Shown: positions 43,621 to 53,424, counted from the stretch's first letter. The stretch: DNA of 64,000 nucleotides from Flavobacteriaceae bacterium GSB9 (GCA_022749295.1 CP062007.1:2542001-2606000), one strand, 5' to 3'. The notes: generated by a model not told the origin, from the sequence alone. Made by a program: numbers and translations.

Positions 43621-43746
43621 TTTAACCAATAATTAACGGCTTCACCTGTTTAGTTTTAACCAATTTTTAACACCAAGGCAATAAAAATTTTAACAATTTG
43701 CATTGCTCAATTAAGGGCAGTATATTCGGGCTTTTAAAAAAATAAA

Positions 43747-44751
43747 ATGATGGAAGAAACAGGTACAATTGATATTAAGTCGATTAACGAGAAAATTGAA
43801 AAGGAAAGTGCTTTTGTTGATTTACTGATGTTAGAGATGAATAAAGTCATCGTGGGACAAAAGCATATGGTTGAAAGATTATTAATTGGATTATTGGGGC
43901 AGGGGCACATACTGCTTGAAGGTGTTCCTGGGTTAGCAAAAACTTTAGCCATTAATACGCTGTCTCAGGCGGTACATGGTACGTTTAGCAGGATTCAGTT
44001 TACCCCAGACCTGTTGCCGGCAGATGTTACGGGAACCCTAATCTATAATATGAAGGTTAACGATTTTTCCATAAAAAAGGGGCCTATCTTTGCCAATTTC
44101 GTGTTGGCAGACGAGATTAACCGAGCGCCAGCTAAAGTGCAATCGGCCTTACTCGAAGCCATGCAGGAAAAACAAGTTACTATTGGCGACGATACCTTCA
44201 AGCTAGATAAACCGTTTTTGGTAATGGCTACACAGAACCCTGTGGAGCAGGAAGGAACCTATCCGTTGCCGGAAGCGCAGGTAGACCGTTTTATGTTAAA
44301 AACGGTTATAGATTATCCAAAAATTAACGAGGAGCAACTCATTATGCGAGCTAATCTCAGCGGGGCTTGGGATAAAGTAAATCCCGTAGTGTCTTTAGAT
44401 CAAATTTTAAATGCTCAAAAGGCGGTGCGCGAAGTTTACATGGACGAAAAGATAGAAAAGTACATTCTCGATATCATTTTTGCCACGCGTTACCCAGAAA
44501 AATATAGACTTACCAGTTTAAAACCATTAATATCTTTTGGGGCATCGCCTCGTGGTAGTATCAATTTGGCTGCTGCTGCAAAATGCTATGCCTTTATCAA
44601 ACGCCGTGGATATGTAATTCCAGAAGACGTACGTGCTGTGGTTTACGATGTTTTAAGGCACAGAATAGGTATTACTTACGAAGCCGAAGCCGAAAACGTA
44701 ACCTCGGTAGATATTATCAACAAAATAGTAAACGAAATAGAAGTACCATAA
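43747..44751 (+). CDS. MoxR-family AAA+ ATPase
   Basis: 334 aa. Walker A is GVPGLAKT near residue 60 and Walker B is FVLADEINRAPAKVQSALLEAMQE near residue 115; the sensor-1 region follows (LVMATQNPVEQEG). It is the first gene of the Bat cluster and typically acts as a chaperone ATPase for the VWA proteins encoded next to it. The box 20 bp upstream is the variant TATATTCG. The DUF58 gene follows after 119 bp containing a degenerate ACTG-rich stretch. Confidence 0.95.
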   Translation: MMEETGTIDIKSINEKIEKESAFVDLLMLEMNKVIVGQKHMVERLLIGLLGQGHILLEGVPGLAKTLAINTLSQAVHGTFSRIQFTPDLLPADVTGTLIYNMKVNDFSIKKGPIFANFVLADEINRAPAKVQSALLEAMQEKQVTIGDDTFKLDKPFLVMATQNPVEQEGTYPLPEAQVDRFMLKTVIDYPKINEEQLIMRANLSGAWDKVNPVVSLDQILNAQKAVREVYMDEKIEKYILDIIFATRYPEKYRLTSLKPLISFGASPRGSINLAAAAKCYAFIKRRGYVIPEDVRAVVYDVLRHRIGITYEAEAENVTSVDIINKIVNEIEVP

Positions 44752-44870
44752 TTAGTTAGTGGTATTTGGTTGTTGATTTTTAGTCTTAGGTAAAAAGTAA
44801 AGCTGAAAACTCAAACCGGATACTAAATTTAGAACTGCTTACCGCATACTGAACACTGCACACTGAGACA

Positions 44871-45737
44871 ATGGATACTAAAGATTTACTAAAAAAAGTA
44901 CGGAAAATAGAGATCAAGACACGCCGGTTGTCTGATCATATTTTTGGAGGTGAATACCACTCGACCTTCAAAGGACGCGGTATGACTTTTAGTGAAGTGC
45001 GCCAGTATCAATTTGGAGACGATGTAAGGAATATCGATTGGAATGTTACAGCGCGTTACAACGAGCCTTATGTTAAGGTTTTTGAAGAAGAACGCGAACT
45101 TACCATGATGCTCATGGTTGATGTTTCGGGTTCTGAGCTATTCGGAACAGAGCAACAGTTTAAAAACGAAGTGGTTACTGAAATAGCAGCAACTCTTGCA
45201 TTTTCAGCAACACAAAACAACGATAAAATCGGCCTTATTTTATTTTCCGATAAAATTGAGCTTTATATTCCTCCGAAAAAGGGCCGTTCGCATGTGCTTC
45301 GCATTATTAGGGAATTAATTGAATTCGAACCAGAAAGCAGGCAGACCAACATTGTCGAGGCTTTAAAATTCATGCAAAATGTCATGAAGAAAAAAGCCAT
45401 TGTTTTTGTGTTATCTGATTTTATCGCAGACGATTACCACCAAACCATGAAAATAGTTTCGGGAAAACATGATGTAACAGGTATTCGAATTTACGATAAG
45501 CGCGAAGAAGAAATCCCCAATTTGGGTATGGTACAAATGCAAGATGAAGAAACAGGTGAGTGGATGTTAGTTAACACGTCATCAAAAAAAGTACGCCTCA
45601 ACTACAGTAAATTTCATAACGAAAAAGTAAACTATTACAAGAATAGTTTTGCCAAATCTGGCGCTGGCGCCATAGATTGTCGTGTTGACGAAAGCTACGT
45701 AAAAAAGCTGTTGGGGTATTTTAAAAGAAGAGGATAA
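44871..45737 (+). CDS. DUF58-domain protein
   Basis: 288 aa, no signal. The DUF58 signature is GRGMTFSEVRQYQFGDDVRNIDWNV near residue 45. The second half is VWA-like (MLMVDVSGSELFG near residue 80, giving a DxSGS MIDAS-like motif, and VFVLSDFIADDYHQ). These proteins partner MoxR ATPases and are thought to interact with the membrane VWA proteins that follow. It lies between moxR and the extra membrane protein at 45781. Confidence 0.92.
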   Translation: MDTKDLLKKVRKIEIKTRRLSDHIFGGEYHSTFKGRGMTFSEVRQYQFGDDVRNIDWNVTARYNEPYVKVFEEERELTMMLMVDVSGSELFGTEQQFKNEVVTEIAATLAFSATQNNDKIGLILFSDKIELYIPPKKGRSHVLRIIRELIEFEPESRQTNIVEALKFMQNVMKKKAIVFVLSDFIADDYHQTMKIVSGKHDVTGIRIYDKREEEIPNLGMVQMQDEETGEWMLVNTSSKKVRLNYSKFHNEKVNYYKNSFAKSGAGAIDCRVDESYVKKLLGYFKRRG

Positions 45738-45751
45738 ACGAGAAGTTGCCA

Positions 45752-45771
45752 GGTTGAGCGTAGTCGAAACC
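45752..45771. repeat. Short dispersed-repeat-like sequence
   Basis: GGTTGAGCGTAGTCGAAACC resembles the 'TTGAGCGCAGTCGAAAC' repeats of Flavobacteriaceae. It begins 15 bp after the DUF58 stop. Confidence 0.4.
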
Positions 45772-45780
45772 TACTTAAAA

Positions 45781-47448
45781 ATGAAGAATAATTTGAACAT
45801 CAAAGAACAAAGAAACAAGAATAAAGAACAAAGAAGCATCAAAAAAAGATTACTTCTGTCTTCTGCCTTTATGCTGCTTTCTTTGTTTTCTTTTTCCCAA
45901 GTTAAATCAGCTGTCGATTCCACGTCAATAAAAATTGGAGAACAGATTACGTATCATATTCAAGTTGAAACAGACTCAACAACATTGGTGGTATTCCCTG
46001 AGGGGCAAACCTTTTCGCCTTTGGAGATGATTGAATCTTATGATGTAGATACCTTAAAAAACAAGGCTAAAGTTAATCTCATAAAAAAGTATGGACTCAC
46101 CCAGTTCGATTCGGGAAAATATACCATTCCAAAACAGAAAATTATTGTTGGTGACAAAACGTTTTTTACCGATTCGCTTCAAGTGGAAGTTCGAAATATA
46201 GAAATTGATACTACCAAAGGGCTCTACGACATAAAACCTATAATGGCCGTAAAAAAGCAGGGTAGTAATTGGTGGAAGTATGTTTTGCTCACATTATTGA
46301 TTTTAGGAGTTTTAGCCTTTTTGTTGTATTGGTTTATTTGGCGGAAAAAACCATTAACGGAAGAAGAACAAATAGCCTTATTACCTCCTTACGACCAAGC
46401 TAAATTAGCTTTGAAAAAGTTAGATGAAAGCCAGTATTTAGAACAAGAAAACCTTAAGGATTACTACTCTGAGTTAACCTTTATTATCCGTAAATATCTT
46501 GACGAAAAAGTTTACGACCGTGCGCTAGAAAGCACAACTGACGAGCTTATAACAAGGCTTAAACTTTTAAAGGAGGGAAATCAAGTTGATTTAAGTCAAG
46601 AAGATATTAAAAACTTGGAAAGGATTTTAAAACGTGCAGATTTGGTGAAATTTGCTAAATCTGCTCCAGATATTGAGTTGGCTAAAATTGACCGCGATAC
46701 GATTGATGTCGAAATAGACCATGTTAAAGAAGCATTGCCAGAACCAACAGAAGAAGAAAAGTTGTTGGATGAGAAATATCGCGAAGAACAAGAGCAAAAA
46801 AAGAAACGCAAAAAAGTATGGTTAACGGTTGGAATTAGCGTGTTTTTGCTTTTGGTGACTATAACCGGGCTTTCGATAAAGTTTGGTTTCGATTACGTGA
46901 AGGATACCATCATTGGTCACGATAGTAAAGAACTTTTGGAAGGCGAGTGGATAACAAGTGAATATGGTTTTCCACCAATAACGATAAGCACACCCAAAGT
47001 TTTAAAGCGTACAACTCCTCAGTTGCCCGAGCAAATGGCCCAACAAATGGAATTAACCCAATTTAGCTATGGTAGCTTAATTGACAGATTTCAAATACAG
47101 GTGGCCACGACAAAAATTAGGAATTTAGGTGAAAATAAAATAGACCTACAAAAAGCCATTGATGGTAGTTTGAAACTTTTTGAAAGTGCTGGTGCCCAAA
47201 ATATAATTACCAAAAGCGAAAAGTTTGAAACCCCAAACGGGGCAGAAGGTTTAAAGGTGTTCGGTTCAATGGATTCGCCTGTATTGGGTACAGACAAACT
47301 CGAAAAAGGAAACTATGTAATTCTTGGTTTTACAGCCGAAAATGTAATCCAACAAGTGCTACTTTTTTATAAAGAGCAAGATGTTTATGCAGAGCAAATG
47401 GTAGAACGTATCTTAAATTCAGTGGAACTTAAAAAAGCAGAAAATTGA
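45781..47448 (+). CDS. Bat-cluster membrane protein (BatD-related N-terminus)
   Basis: 555 aa from ATG 45781; the TTG at 45754 lies in a repeat and was rejected. The first 25 residues are an unusual NKEQR-rich stretch (from repetitive DNA), then a signal helix LLLSSAFMLLSLFSFS. A beta-rich domain (SVDSTSIKIGEQITYHIQVE) precedes a membrane helix near residue 185 (WKYVLLTLLILGVLAFLLYW), a charged helical domain, a second helix near 350 and a C-terminal globular part. It resembles DUF4381-type proteins that accompany MoxR-DUF58-VWA. It overlaps batA by one base. Confidence 0.75.
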   Translation: MKNNLNIKEQRNKNKEQRSIKKRLLLSSAFMLLSLFSFSQVKSAVDSTSIKIGEQITYHIQVETDSTTLVVFPEGQTFSPLEMIESYDVDTLKNKAKVNLIKKYGLTQFDSGKYTIPKQKIIVGDKTFFTDSLQVEVRNIEIDTTKGLYDIKPIMAVKKQGSNWWKYVLLTLLILGVLAFLLYWFIWRKKPLTEEEQIALLPPYDQAKLALKKLDESQYLEQENLKDYYSELTFIIRKYLDEKVYDRALESTTDELITRLKLLKEGNQVDLSQEDIKNLERILKRADLVKFAKSAPDIELAKIDRDTIDVEIDHVKEALPEPTEEEKLLDEKYREEQEQKKKRKKVWLTVGISVFLLLVTITGLSIKFGFDYVKDTIIGHDSKELLEGEWITSEYGFPPITISTPKVLKRTTPQLPEQMAQQMELTQFSYGSLIDRFQIQVATTKIRNLGENKIDLQKAIDGSLKLFESAGAQNIITKSEKFETPNGAEGLKVFGSMDSPVLGTDKLEKGNYVILGFTAENVIQQVLLFYKEQDVYAEQMVERILNSVELKKAEN

Positions 47449-48452
47449 TGTTTGAAGGCATAGAATTTGCAAATAAAGAATTTTTCTGGTTGCTGCTGGC
47501 GCTTCCATTGGCTGTGCTTTGGTATCTATTTAAAAATAAAAGACAAACGGCCGAGCTTAGAATGTCCAGCTTGAAAGGGTTTAAAATTACTAACTCGTGG
47601 TTGCCAAAGTTTAGGCATGCCTTATTTGTGCTGCGACTGTTGGCATTGGCTTTGCTAATTACCGCTTTGGCTCGACCTCAATCTGTTGATGTCTCTACAA
47701 AAACAAAAACTACCCGGGGTATTGATATTGTCATGTCTATTGACGTTTCGGCTAGTATGCTGGCTAAAGATTTATCACCCAATCGTTTGGAAGCTCTAAA
47801 AAATGTTGCAGCAGAATTTATTAAAGGACGCCCCAACGACCGCATTGGTTTGGTAGAATACGCCGGCGAAAGCTACACTAAAACGCCAATTACCAGCGAT
47901 AAAGCTATAGTTTTGCGTTCGTTAAAAAGTATAAAATACAACACTATAATTGAAGGCGGGACGGCTATTGGTATGGGATTAGCCACTTCGGTAAACCGAC
48001 TTAAAGACAGTAAAGCAAAAAGTAAAGTCATTATTCTGCTTACTGATGGTGTTAACAATTCAGGGTTTATTGATCCTAAAATTGCGAGCGAATTGGCCGT
48101 TGAATTTGGCATAAAGGTTTATACCATAGGTTTGGGTACCAATGGTATGGCGTTATCGCCCGTTGCTATTCTGCCTAATGGAAATTTTCAATATGGTCGT
48201 ATTCAAGTTGAAATCGATGAGGCCTTGCTAAAAGAAATAGCTCAAGTAACGGGAGGCAAATATTTTAGGGCAACCAACAATAAAAAACTAGAAGAGATTT
48301 ATAATGAAATAAACAAACTCGAAAAAACGGAAATAGAAGAATTTAAATTTTACAACTACGACGAAAAGTACCGTCTGTTAGTGATATTAGCAGGATTACT
48401 TTTGTTGTTGGAATTGTTATTGCGATTCACCGTTTTTAGAAGTTTTGTTTAA
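47448..48452 (+). CDS. batA: BatA, VWA-domain membrane protein
   Basis: 334 aa from ATG 47448 (the stop of the previous gene shares its A). Two N-terminal helices (NKEFFWLLLALPLAVLWYLF and ALFVLRLLALALLIT) precede a VWA domain from about residue 85, with the complete MIDAS motif DVSASM (DxSxS) and LLTDGVNNSG. A C-terminal helix (LLVILAGLLLLLELLLR) anchors it. Bat proteins protect against oxidative or envelope stress in Bacteroides. BatB is a paralogue 98 bp downstream. Confidence 0.92.
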   Translation: MFEGIEFANKEFFWLLLALPLAVLWYLFKNKRQTAELRMSSLKGFKITNSWLPKFRHALFVLRLLALALLITALARPQSVDVSTKTKTTRGIDIVMSIDVSASMLAKDLSPNRLEALKNVAAEFIKGRPNDRIGLVEYAGESYTKTPITSDKAIVLRSLKSIKYNTIIEGGTAIGMGLATSVNRLKDSKAKSKVIILLTDGVNNSGFIDPKIASELAVEFGIKVYTIGLGTNGMALSPVAILPNGNFQYGRIQVEIDEALLKEIAQVTGGKYFRATNNKKLEEIYNEINKLEKTEIEEFKFYNYDEKYRLLVILAGLLLLLELLLRFTVFRSFV

Positions 48453-48549
48453 TCTTTTTTAGATGGTAATTGACGTTGATTAAATAAAATATCAGTAGTA
48501 TTCGTGGTAAAAGATTAAATAAATCCACGGAAAACAAATAAACGAATAC

Positions 48550-49587
48550 ATGTATCAATTAGACGAAAAAATATGGTTTTGGACATTGGCAATTATCCCG
48601 GTAATTGTACTGCTCTTTTTGGTGCTTCAACTCTGGAAATACCGAGCACAACGCAAGTTTGCCGATAAAATCTTGCTTAAAAAATTGAGCCCAAATACCT
48701 CGCTTTTTAAAAGCATTTTAAAAGTAATTCTACTCTGCTTAGCTTTTGCATGTTTAGCTATAGCCTTAGTGAACCCCAAAATAGGGACAAAATTGGAAAC
48801 CGTTAAACGGGAAGGTGTTGATATTGTGTTTGCTATAGACGTATCAAAAAGTATGCTTGCCGAAGACATAGCGCCCAACCGCTTGGAAAAATCGAAACAA
48901 CTGGTAACGCAAATCATCAATAATTTAGCGAGCGACCGTATTGGCATTATCGCCTATGCTGGCAAGGCTTTTCCGCAGCTGCCCATAACCACCGATTATG
49001 CTTCAGCAAAAATGTTTCTGCAAAGCATGAATACCGATATGTTGTCATCGCAAGGTACGGCCATTAACGAAGCCATTAATCTAGCTAAAACCTATTTTGA
49101 CGACGAAGAGCAAACCAACCGCGTACTCATCATTATTTCAGATGGAGAAGACCACAGCGAACAAGCAGCAGCCGTTGCCGAAGAGGCCAGTGAAGAGGGT
49201 ATTCGTATTTTTACAATTGGTGTGGGCGATGTAAAGGGAGGGCCTATCCCTATTAAGCGAGATGGGGTTGTTTTAAACTATAAAAAGGATAATGAAGGTG
49301 AGACGGTTATTACCAAACTGAACGAAGAAACCTTAAAAAATATAGCCGAAGAGGCCAATGGAGCTTATATAAATGGAAGAAACACCAATAACGTCGTTGA
49401 TAATATAAGGGATATTTTAAATGCTATGGACAAAACCGAGTTTGAAGCCAAGCAATTTGCCGATTTTAAAGATCAGTTTCAATGGTTTTTAGGTTTCGGA
49501 ATTTTCTTTTTATTACTCGATGTTTTCCTTTTGGAACGCAAAACGGCCTGGCTTAAAAAATTGAACCTGTTCAATGAAAATTTATAA
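48550..49587 (+). CDS. batB: BatB, VWA-domain membrane protein
   Basis: 345 aa. The layout equals BatA: two N-terminal helices (WTLAIIPVIVLLFLVLQL), the VWA MIDAS motif AIDVSKSMLAEDIAPNRLEKSK near residue 96, ISDGEDHSEQAA near 198, and a C-terminal helix. It is a tandem paralogue of BatA and part of the same membrane complex by analogy. The BatC gene follows after 76 bp. Confidence 0.92.
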   Translation: MYQLDEKIWFWTLAIIPVIVLLFLVLQLWKYRAQRKFADKILLKKLSPNTSLFKSILKVILLCLAFACLAIALVNPKIGTKLETVKREGVDIVFAIDVSKSMLAEDIAPNRLEKSKQLVTQIINNLASDRIGIIAYAGKAFPQLPITTDYASAKMFLQSMNTDMLSSQGTAINEAINLAKTYFDDEEQTNRVLIIISDGEDHSEQAAAVAEEASEEGIRIFTIGVGDVKGGPIPIKRDGVVLNYKKDNEGETVITKLNEETLKNIAEEANGAYINGRNTNNVVDNIRDILNAMDKTEFEAKQFADFKDQFQWFLGFGIFFLLLDVFLLERKTAWLKKLNLFNENL

Positions 49588-49663
49588 ACAAGTACAAAAA
49601 AGATATTTTTTATAAAATCTTTAACGAACAAAACACGCAATATTTTCTAATTTAGAAATAAAA

Positions 49664-50527
49664 ATGAAACAATTACTGGCCATTTTATTAATGTTTACAA
49701 CGTTTTTGTCTTTTTCGCAAGAAGAAGACAAAGCGCAGTTGCTGGCCTTAAAAAAAGCGAATAATTTTGTTTACGAAGGCAATAATTTTCTGGAAGAAGA
49801 CAATGCTATTTCAGCAGAAATGGAGTACCGAAAAGCTATTTCAGAACAGCCAAATTCGGTTGTTGGTAGTTATAACTTAGGTACATCGTACATAAAAAAT
49901 GGAAATCTTGATGAAGCTGTTTATCGATTAGAGGCAGCTGCAAAAGTGGCCACATCAAAAAAAGAAAAGCACAAAGCATACCATAATATTGGTAACGTAT
50001 TAATGCAGGGTAAAAAATGTAAAGAAGCTGTAGAGGCTTATAAGAACGCCCTTAGAAATGATCCAACCGATAATGAGACCCGTTATAACCTAGCGTTGGC
50101 TAAAGATTGTGCTAAGCAGCAACAAGACCAAAATCAGGATCAGGATAAAAATCAAGAGGACAAAGACAACAACGACGAAAAACAAGACGAGAATAAACAA
50201 AATCAAGATAACAAGGACGACAAGAATAAAGAAGGCGATAATAACGAAGATAAAAAAGACGAAGGGGATCAAGATAAACAGGATGAAAACAAAGGCGAAG
50301 AAGAAAAAGAAAACCAAGATAAACCCCAAGACAAAAATAAAGACCAAGGTGAAAATGGTGACGAAAAAAAAGAACAGCCTCAACCTAAGCCTCAACCTGG
50401 ACAGTTATCGCCACAACAAATTAAAAATTTGCTAGAGGCCATGAATAATCAAGAGCAAAAAGTACAAGAAAAAATGAACGCCGAAAAGCAAAAAGGTGTT
50501 ATCATCCAATCTGATAAAGATTGGTAA
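49664..50527 (+). CDS. batC: BatC, TPR protein with long acidic/asparagine-rich tail
   Basis: 287 aa with a signal peptide (MKQLLAILLMFTTFLSFS). Three TPR-like units cover residues about 30-150 (YRKAISEQPNSVVGSYNLGTSYIK and AYKNALRNDPTDNETRYNLALAK). Residues about 150-240 are a K/D/Q/N/E-only low-complexity linker, followed by PQPKPQPGQLSPQQIKNLL and a coiled C-terminus. The DNA is a purine-rich repeat-like tract (50110-50400) and could be prone to slippage. It probably scaffolds the Bat complex in the periplasm. Confidence 0.9.
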   Translation: MKQLLAILLMFTTFLSFSQEEDKAQLLALKKANNFVYEGNNFLEEDNAISAEMEYRKAISEQPNSVVGSYNLGTSYIKNGNLDEAVYRLEAAAKVATSKKEKHKAYHNIGNVLMQGKKCKEAVEAYKNALRNDPTDNETRYNLALAKDCAKQQQDQNQDQDKNQEDKDNNDEKQDENKQNQDNKDDKNKEGDNNEDKKDEGDQDKQDENKGEEEKENQDKPQDKNKDQGENGDEKKEQPQPKPQPGQLSPQQIKNLLEAMNNQEQKVQEKMNAEKQKGVIIQSDKDW

Positions 50528-50543
50528 TCGTTTTCGTTAATTT

Positions 50544-52313
50544 ATGAAAATCACAAAATACATATTCATATTATTTTTATTGGCTACAAGCTTAGCTACT
50601 GCTCAAGTACAGTTTAACGCGAAAGTGAGCAAAAATAAATTAGGTGTTAACGAGCGCCTGCGTATCGATTTTGAAATGAACCAAGACGGCGATAACTTTA
50701 ATCCACCAGATTTTACAAATTTTACGGTGGTTGGTGGGCCAAATCAATCTGTTAGTAATTCTTGGATTAATGGTAAGCGTACTTTCAAAAAAACATACAG
50801 TTACTTTTTAGCACCCCAAAAGCGAGGAAACTTTACTATTTCGCAGGCCACAATTGTTATTGATGGTACCATTTATAAAACAACACCAATTAAGGTTGAA
50901 GTTACTGCTGCGGTAGATATCCCAAAAGACCCGAATGATCCCCAATATTTAGCTTCAGAGAATATTCACCTTGTGGCTGAGGTTTCTAAAACTAATCCGT
51001 ATCTAAACGAAGCTATTACCGTAGTTTACAAATTGTATGTTTCGCCAAAAATAGCTGTAGACAATTGGAATGAAGTAGACACACCCAGATACAACGATTT
51101 TTGGAGCCAGAATATCGATACCCAAGGCCAAAAGGTGCAAAACGGAAAATATAATGGCGAAGACTACAGGTTTTTAGTGCTTCGGAAAACCGTGTTATAT
51201 CCTCAGAAAACAGGAAAATTAAATATAGAGCCTCTAACACTCGATATCGCTTTACGGGTGCCAACAAACCGTCGCGATATTTTTGGTAGTGTTTATATGA
51301 CACGAACTAATAGAACCGTTTCGGCAGGAAATAAAACGATTAATGTAAAGCCATTGCCCGAATCAGGAAAACCTGTTGATTTCACCGGTGCGGTTGGCGA
51401 CTTTAATTTGGGCGTTACGGCTTCAAAAACCGAATTGGATGCTACCGAATCGCTTCAAGTGAAGGTTGAGGTGAATGGAAACGGTAATTTAAAGTTGTTT
51501 AAGCTCCCTAAAATATCGTTGCCGAGCTCACTTGAAGTCTACGAGCCTGAACATAAAGAAAATGTTCGTACAAACCTTTCAGGAATGCAAGGTAGCATTA
51601 CCGACAGTTATACGGTTGTACCACAATATAAAGGTAAGTATCCCATACCAAGTATTTCGTTTTCTTACTTCGACTTAAAAACAGAAAGTTACAAACGTTT
51701 AACATCCGATGAAATTGTAATAAATGTTTTAAGCGGACCAGCAAACAACGAATCTAACGCCAATGTTACAGCAGCAGGCAACAACAAGCAGGCTGTGGTA
51801 CTTAATAGCGACCAATTTGCGTTCATTAAAACCAAAACAGATTTTCAACCCATTGAACGTAACTATTTCTTTAAGACCAATTTGTTTTGGAGTTTGCTGC
51901 TTCTGCCCTTTTTGGCTATTCCGTTGGCCATCGTGGTACGAAAGAAAAAAGCTAGCAGAGCCGCCGATGTGTACGGTAACAAAATTAGAAAAGCCGATAA
52001 ATTAGCTAGAAAGTATCTAAGCAGTGCTAAAAAATCGTTAGGAGATAAAGAAGGGTTTTACATTGCATTAGAGAAAGCCTTACACAACTACTTAAAAGCA
52101 AAGTTGCACATTGAGACGAGTGATTTCAGTAAAGATAAAATTGAAACTTTGCTAAAACAGAAGCAAGTTGAGCCTGCTGTGGTGAACGATTTTATAGGAA
52201 TTATAGAAAACTGTGAATTGGCCCGATATACACCAATAGACAATGTTACTATGCAAGAGGATTACGATAGGGCTGCCAAAACCATTTCTTTAATTGATAA
52301 ACAGGCACGTTAA
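50544..52313 (+). CDS. batD: BatD, large membrane-anchored Bat protein
   Basis: 589 aa. The signal peptide is MKITKYIFILFLLATSLATA. Repeated immunoglobulin-like beta domains occupy residues 20-445 (AKVSKNKLGVNERLRIDFEM, SKTNPYLNEAITVVYKLYVS and ASKTELDATESLQVKVEVNG). A membrane helix lies near residue 450 (LFWSLLLLPFLAIPLAIVV) and a cytoplasmic helical tail follows. BatE starts 1 bp after its stop. Confidence 0.92.
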   Translation: MKITKYIFILFLLATSLATAQVQFNAKVSKNKLGVNERLRIDFEMNQDGDNFNPPDFTNFTVVGGPNQSVSNSWINGKRTFKKTYSYFLAPQKRGNFTISQATIVIDGTIYKTTPIKVEVTAAVDIPKDPNDPQYLASENIHLVAEVSKTNPYLNEAITVVYKLYVSPKIAVDNWNEVDTPRYNDFWSQNIDTQGQKVQNGKYNGEDYRFLVLRKTVLYPQKTGKLNIEPLTLDIALRVPTNRRDIFGSVYMTRTNRTVSAGNKTINVKPLPESGKPVDFTGAVGDFNLGVTASKTELDATESLQVKVEVNGNGNLKLFKLPKISLPSSLEVYEPEHKENVRTNLSGMQGSITDSYTVVPQYKGKYPIPSISFSYFDLKTESYKRLTSDEIVINVLSGPANNESNANVTAAGNNKQAVVLNSDQFAFIKTKTDFQPIERNYFFKTNLFWSLLLLPFLAIPLAIVVRKKKASRAADVYGNKIRKADKLARKYLSSAKKSLGDKEGFYIALEKALHNYLKAKLHIETSDFSKDKIETLLKQKQVEPAVVNDFIGIIENCELARYTPIDNVTMQEDYDRAAKTISLIDKQAR

Positions 52314-52314
52314 A

Positions 52315-53073
52315 ATGAAGCATTTAATTTACTTTTTTTTGTTTTTCTTTGGAACCATGGTTTTTTCACAAAACCAAGACTTGTTCAATAAGGCAAATAC
52401 ATTGTATAATGAAGGTAAGTATGCTGAAGCCATAGATAATTACAAGGCTATTTTAGATAGCGGAACACACTCTGCCGGGTTATATTATAATTTGGCCAAT
52501 GCGCACTACAGGCTCAATAATATAGCACCAAGTATTTATTATTACGAAAAAGCACTGCAACTTGCACCCAACGATGTTGATATTAAAAACAACTTGGCAT
52601 TTGCCAAAAATATGACGATTGATGCCATAGAAACAGTGCCACAAGGAGGTTTGGCAAAATTATTAAACAAGGTTACTAATAGCCTGTCTTTTGATGGTTG
52701 GGCCAAAACGGCCGTGGCTTTGGTTTTTTGTTTCGTGATGTTGTTTTTAATATACTATTTTGCCTATTCTACTATTAGAAAGCGCTTGACTTTTATAGGG
52801 AGTTTTGTGTGTTTGGCTTTTGTTTTTGTAACCTTAGCTTTTGCATTCCATAAATATAATTTAGATAAAAATGATAACCCCGCTATTGTTTTTGCTCAAG
52901 AAAGCAAGGTGAAGAACACCCCTAATGCTAGGGGAGAGGAAGCTTTTAGGCTTCACGAAGGCACAAAGGTGCAAGTGGAAGAAACCTACAATAATTGGAA
53001 AAAAATAAAGCTGGCCGACGGTAAAACAGGCTGGGTAAACGAAAAGGACATTAAAATGTTAAATTACTTTTAG
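52315..53073 (+). CDS. batE: BatE, TPR and SH3-like protein
   Basis: 252 aa from ATG 52315, one base after the batD stop. It has a signal peptide (MKHLIYFFLFFFGTMVFS), two TPR motifs (LFNKANTLYNEGKYAEAIDNYKAIL and YYNLANAHYRLNNIAPSIYYYEKAL), two membrane helices near residues 130-170, and a C-terminal bacterial SH3 domain (KVKNTPNARGEEAFRLHEGTKVQ, ending GKTGWVNEKDI). It is the last gene of the Bat cluster. Confidence 0.92.
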   Translation: MKHLIYFFLFFFGTMVFSQNQDLFNKANTLYNEGKYAEAIDNYKAILDSGTHSAGLYYNLANAHYRLNNIAPSIYYYEKALQLAPNDVDIKNNLAFAKNMTIDAIETVPQGGLAKLLNKVTNSLSFDGWAKTAVALVFCFVMLFLIYYFAYSTIRKRLTFIGSFVCLAFVFVTLAFAFHKYNLDKNDNPAIVFAQESKVKNTPNARGEEAFRLHEGTKVQVEETYNNWKKIKLADGKTGWVNEKDIKMLNYF

Positions 53074-53095
53074 TAAAAATTAACATTTAGAATTG

Positions 53096-53103
53096 TATAT
53101 TTG
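53096..53103 (+). promoter_or_regulatory. Promoter -7 box for the 53122 gene
   Basis: TATATTTG (TAnnTTTG), 18 bp upstream of the start. Confidence 0.5.
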
Positions 53104-53121
53104 TTTTTTCAGTAAAAAATT

Positions 53122-53424
53122 ATGTTAAAACATATCGTTTCAATATTCTTTACAAGTGTGTTCGTGCTATTCTTAATGGCACCAACAGCTGTTGCTTTTT
53201 TGGACGATTCTGTTGATGTTTCTGTCTTCTTTACCACTTCAGAAGAAGAAGAAAAAGGCGGTAAAAAAAATACCGAAAAAGAACTGTTGTATTACGAGAT
53301 GGATGCAACAGAACTTGAATTTGCTTTTGGTGATAATGAGCATAACTTGGAATATTACCAAAAAAAATATCCTAATCCGCACTTAAAACTAACATCTCCA
53401 CCTCCCAAGGTAAACATATTGTAA
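53122..53424 (+). CDS. Small exported protein
   Basis: 100 aa. The signal peptide is MLKHIVSIFFTSVFVLFLMA. The mature part is acidic (SEEEEKGGKKNTEKEL), with YYEMDATELEFAFG and a proline-rich end. I do not recognise the family. It has its own TAnnTTTG promoter and lies between the Bat cluster and the SulP gene, with no obvious link to either. Confidence 0.6.
   Translation: MLKHIVSIFFTSVFVLFLMAPTAVAFLDDSVDVSVFFTTSEEEEKGGKKNTEKELLYYEMDATELEFAFGDNEHNLEYYQKKYPNPHLKLTSPPPKVNIL

Noticed and set aside
44800-44870. ACTG-rich stretch before the DUF58 gene as a regulatory repeat
   Set aside because: It is degenerate with no clear unit or symmetry; noted only as low-complexity spacer.
50090-50435. Open frames on both strands across the low-complexity part of batC (K/R-rich on plus, F/V/I-rich on minus)
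   Set aside because: They are shadows of the biased codons of the batC tract and have no independent start or context.
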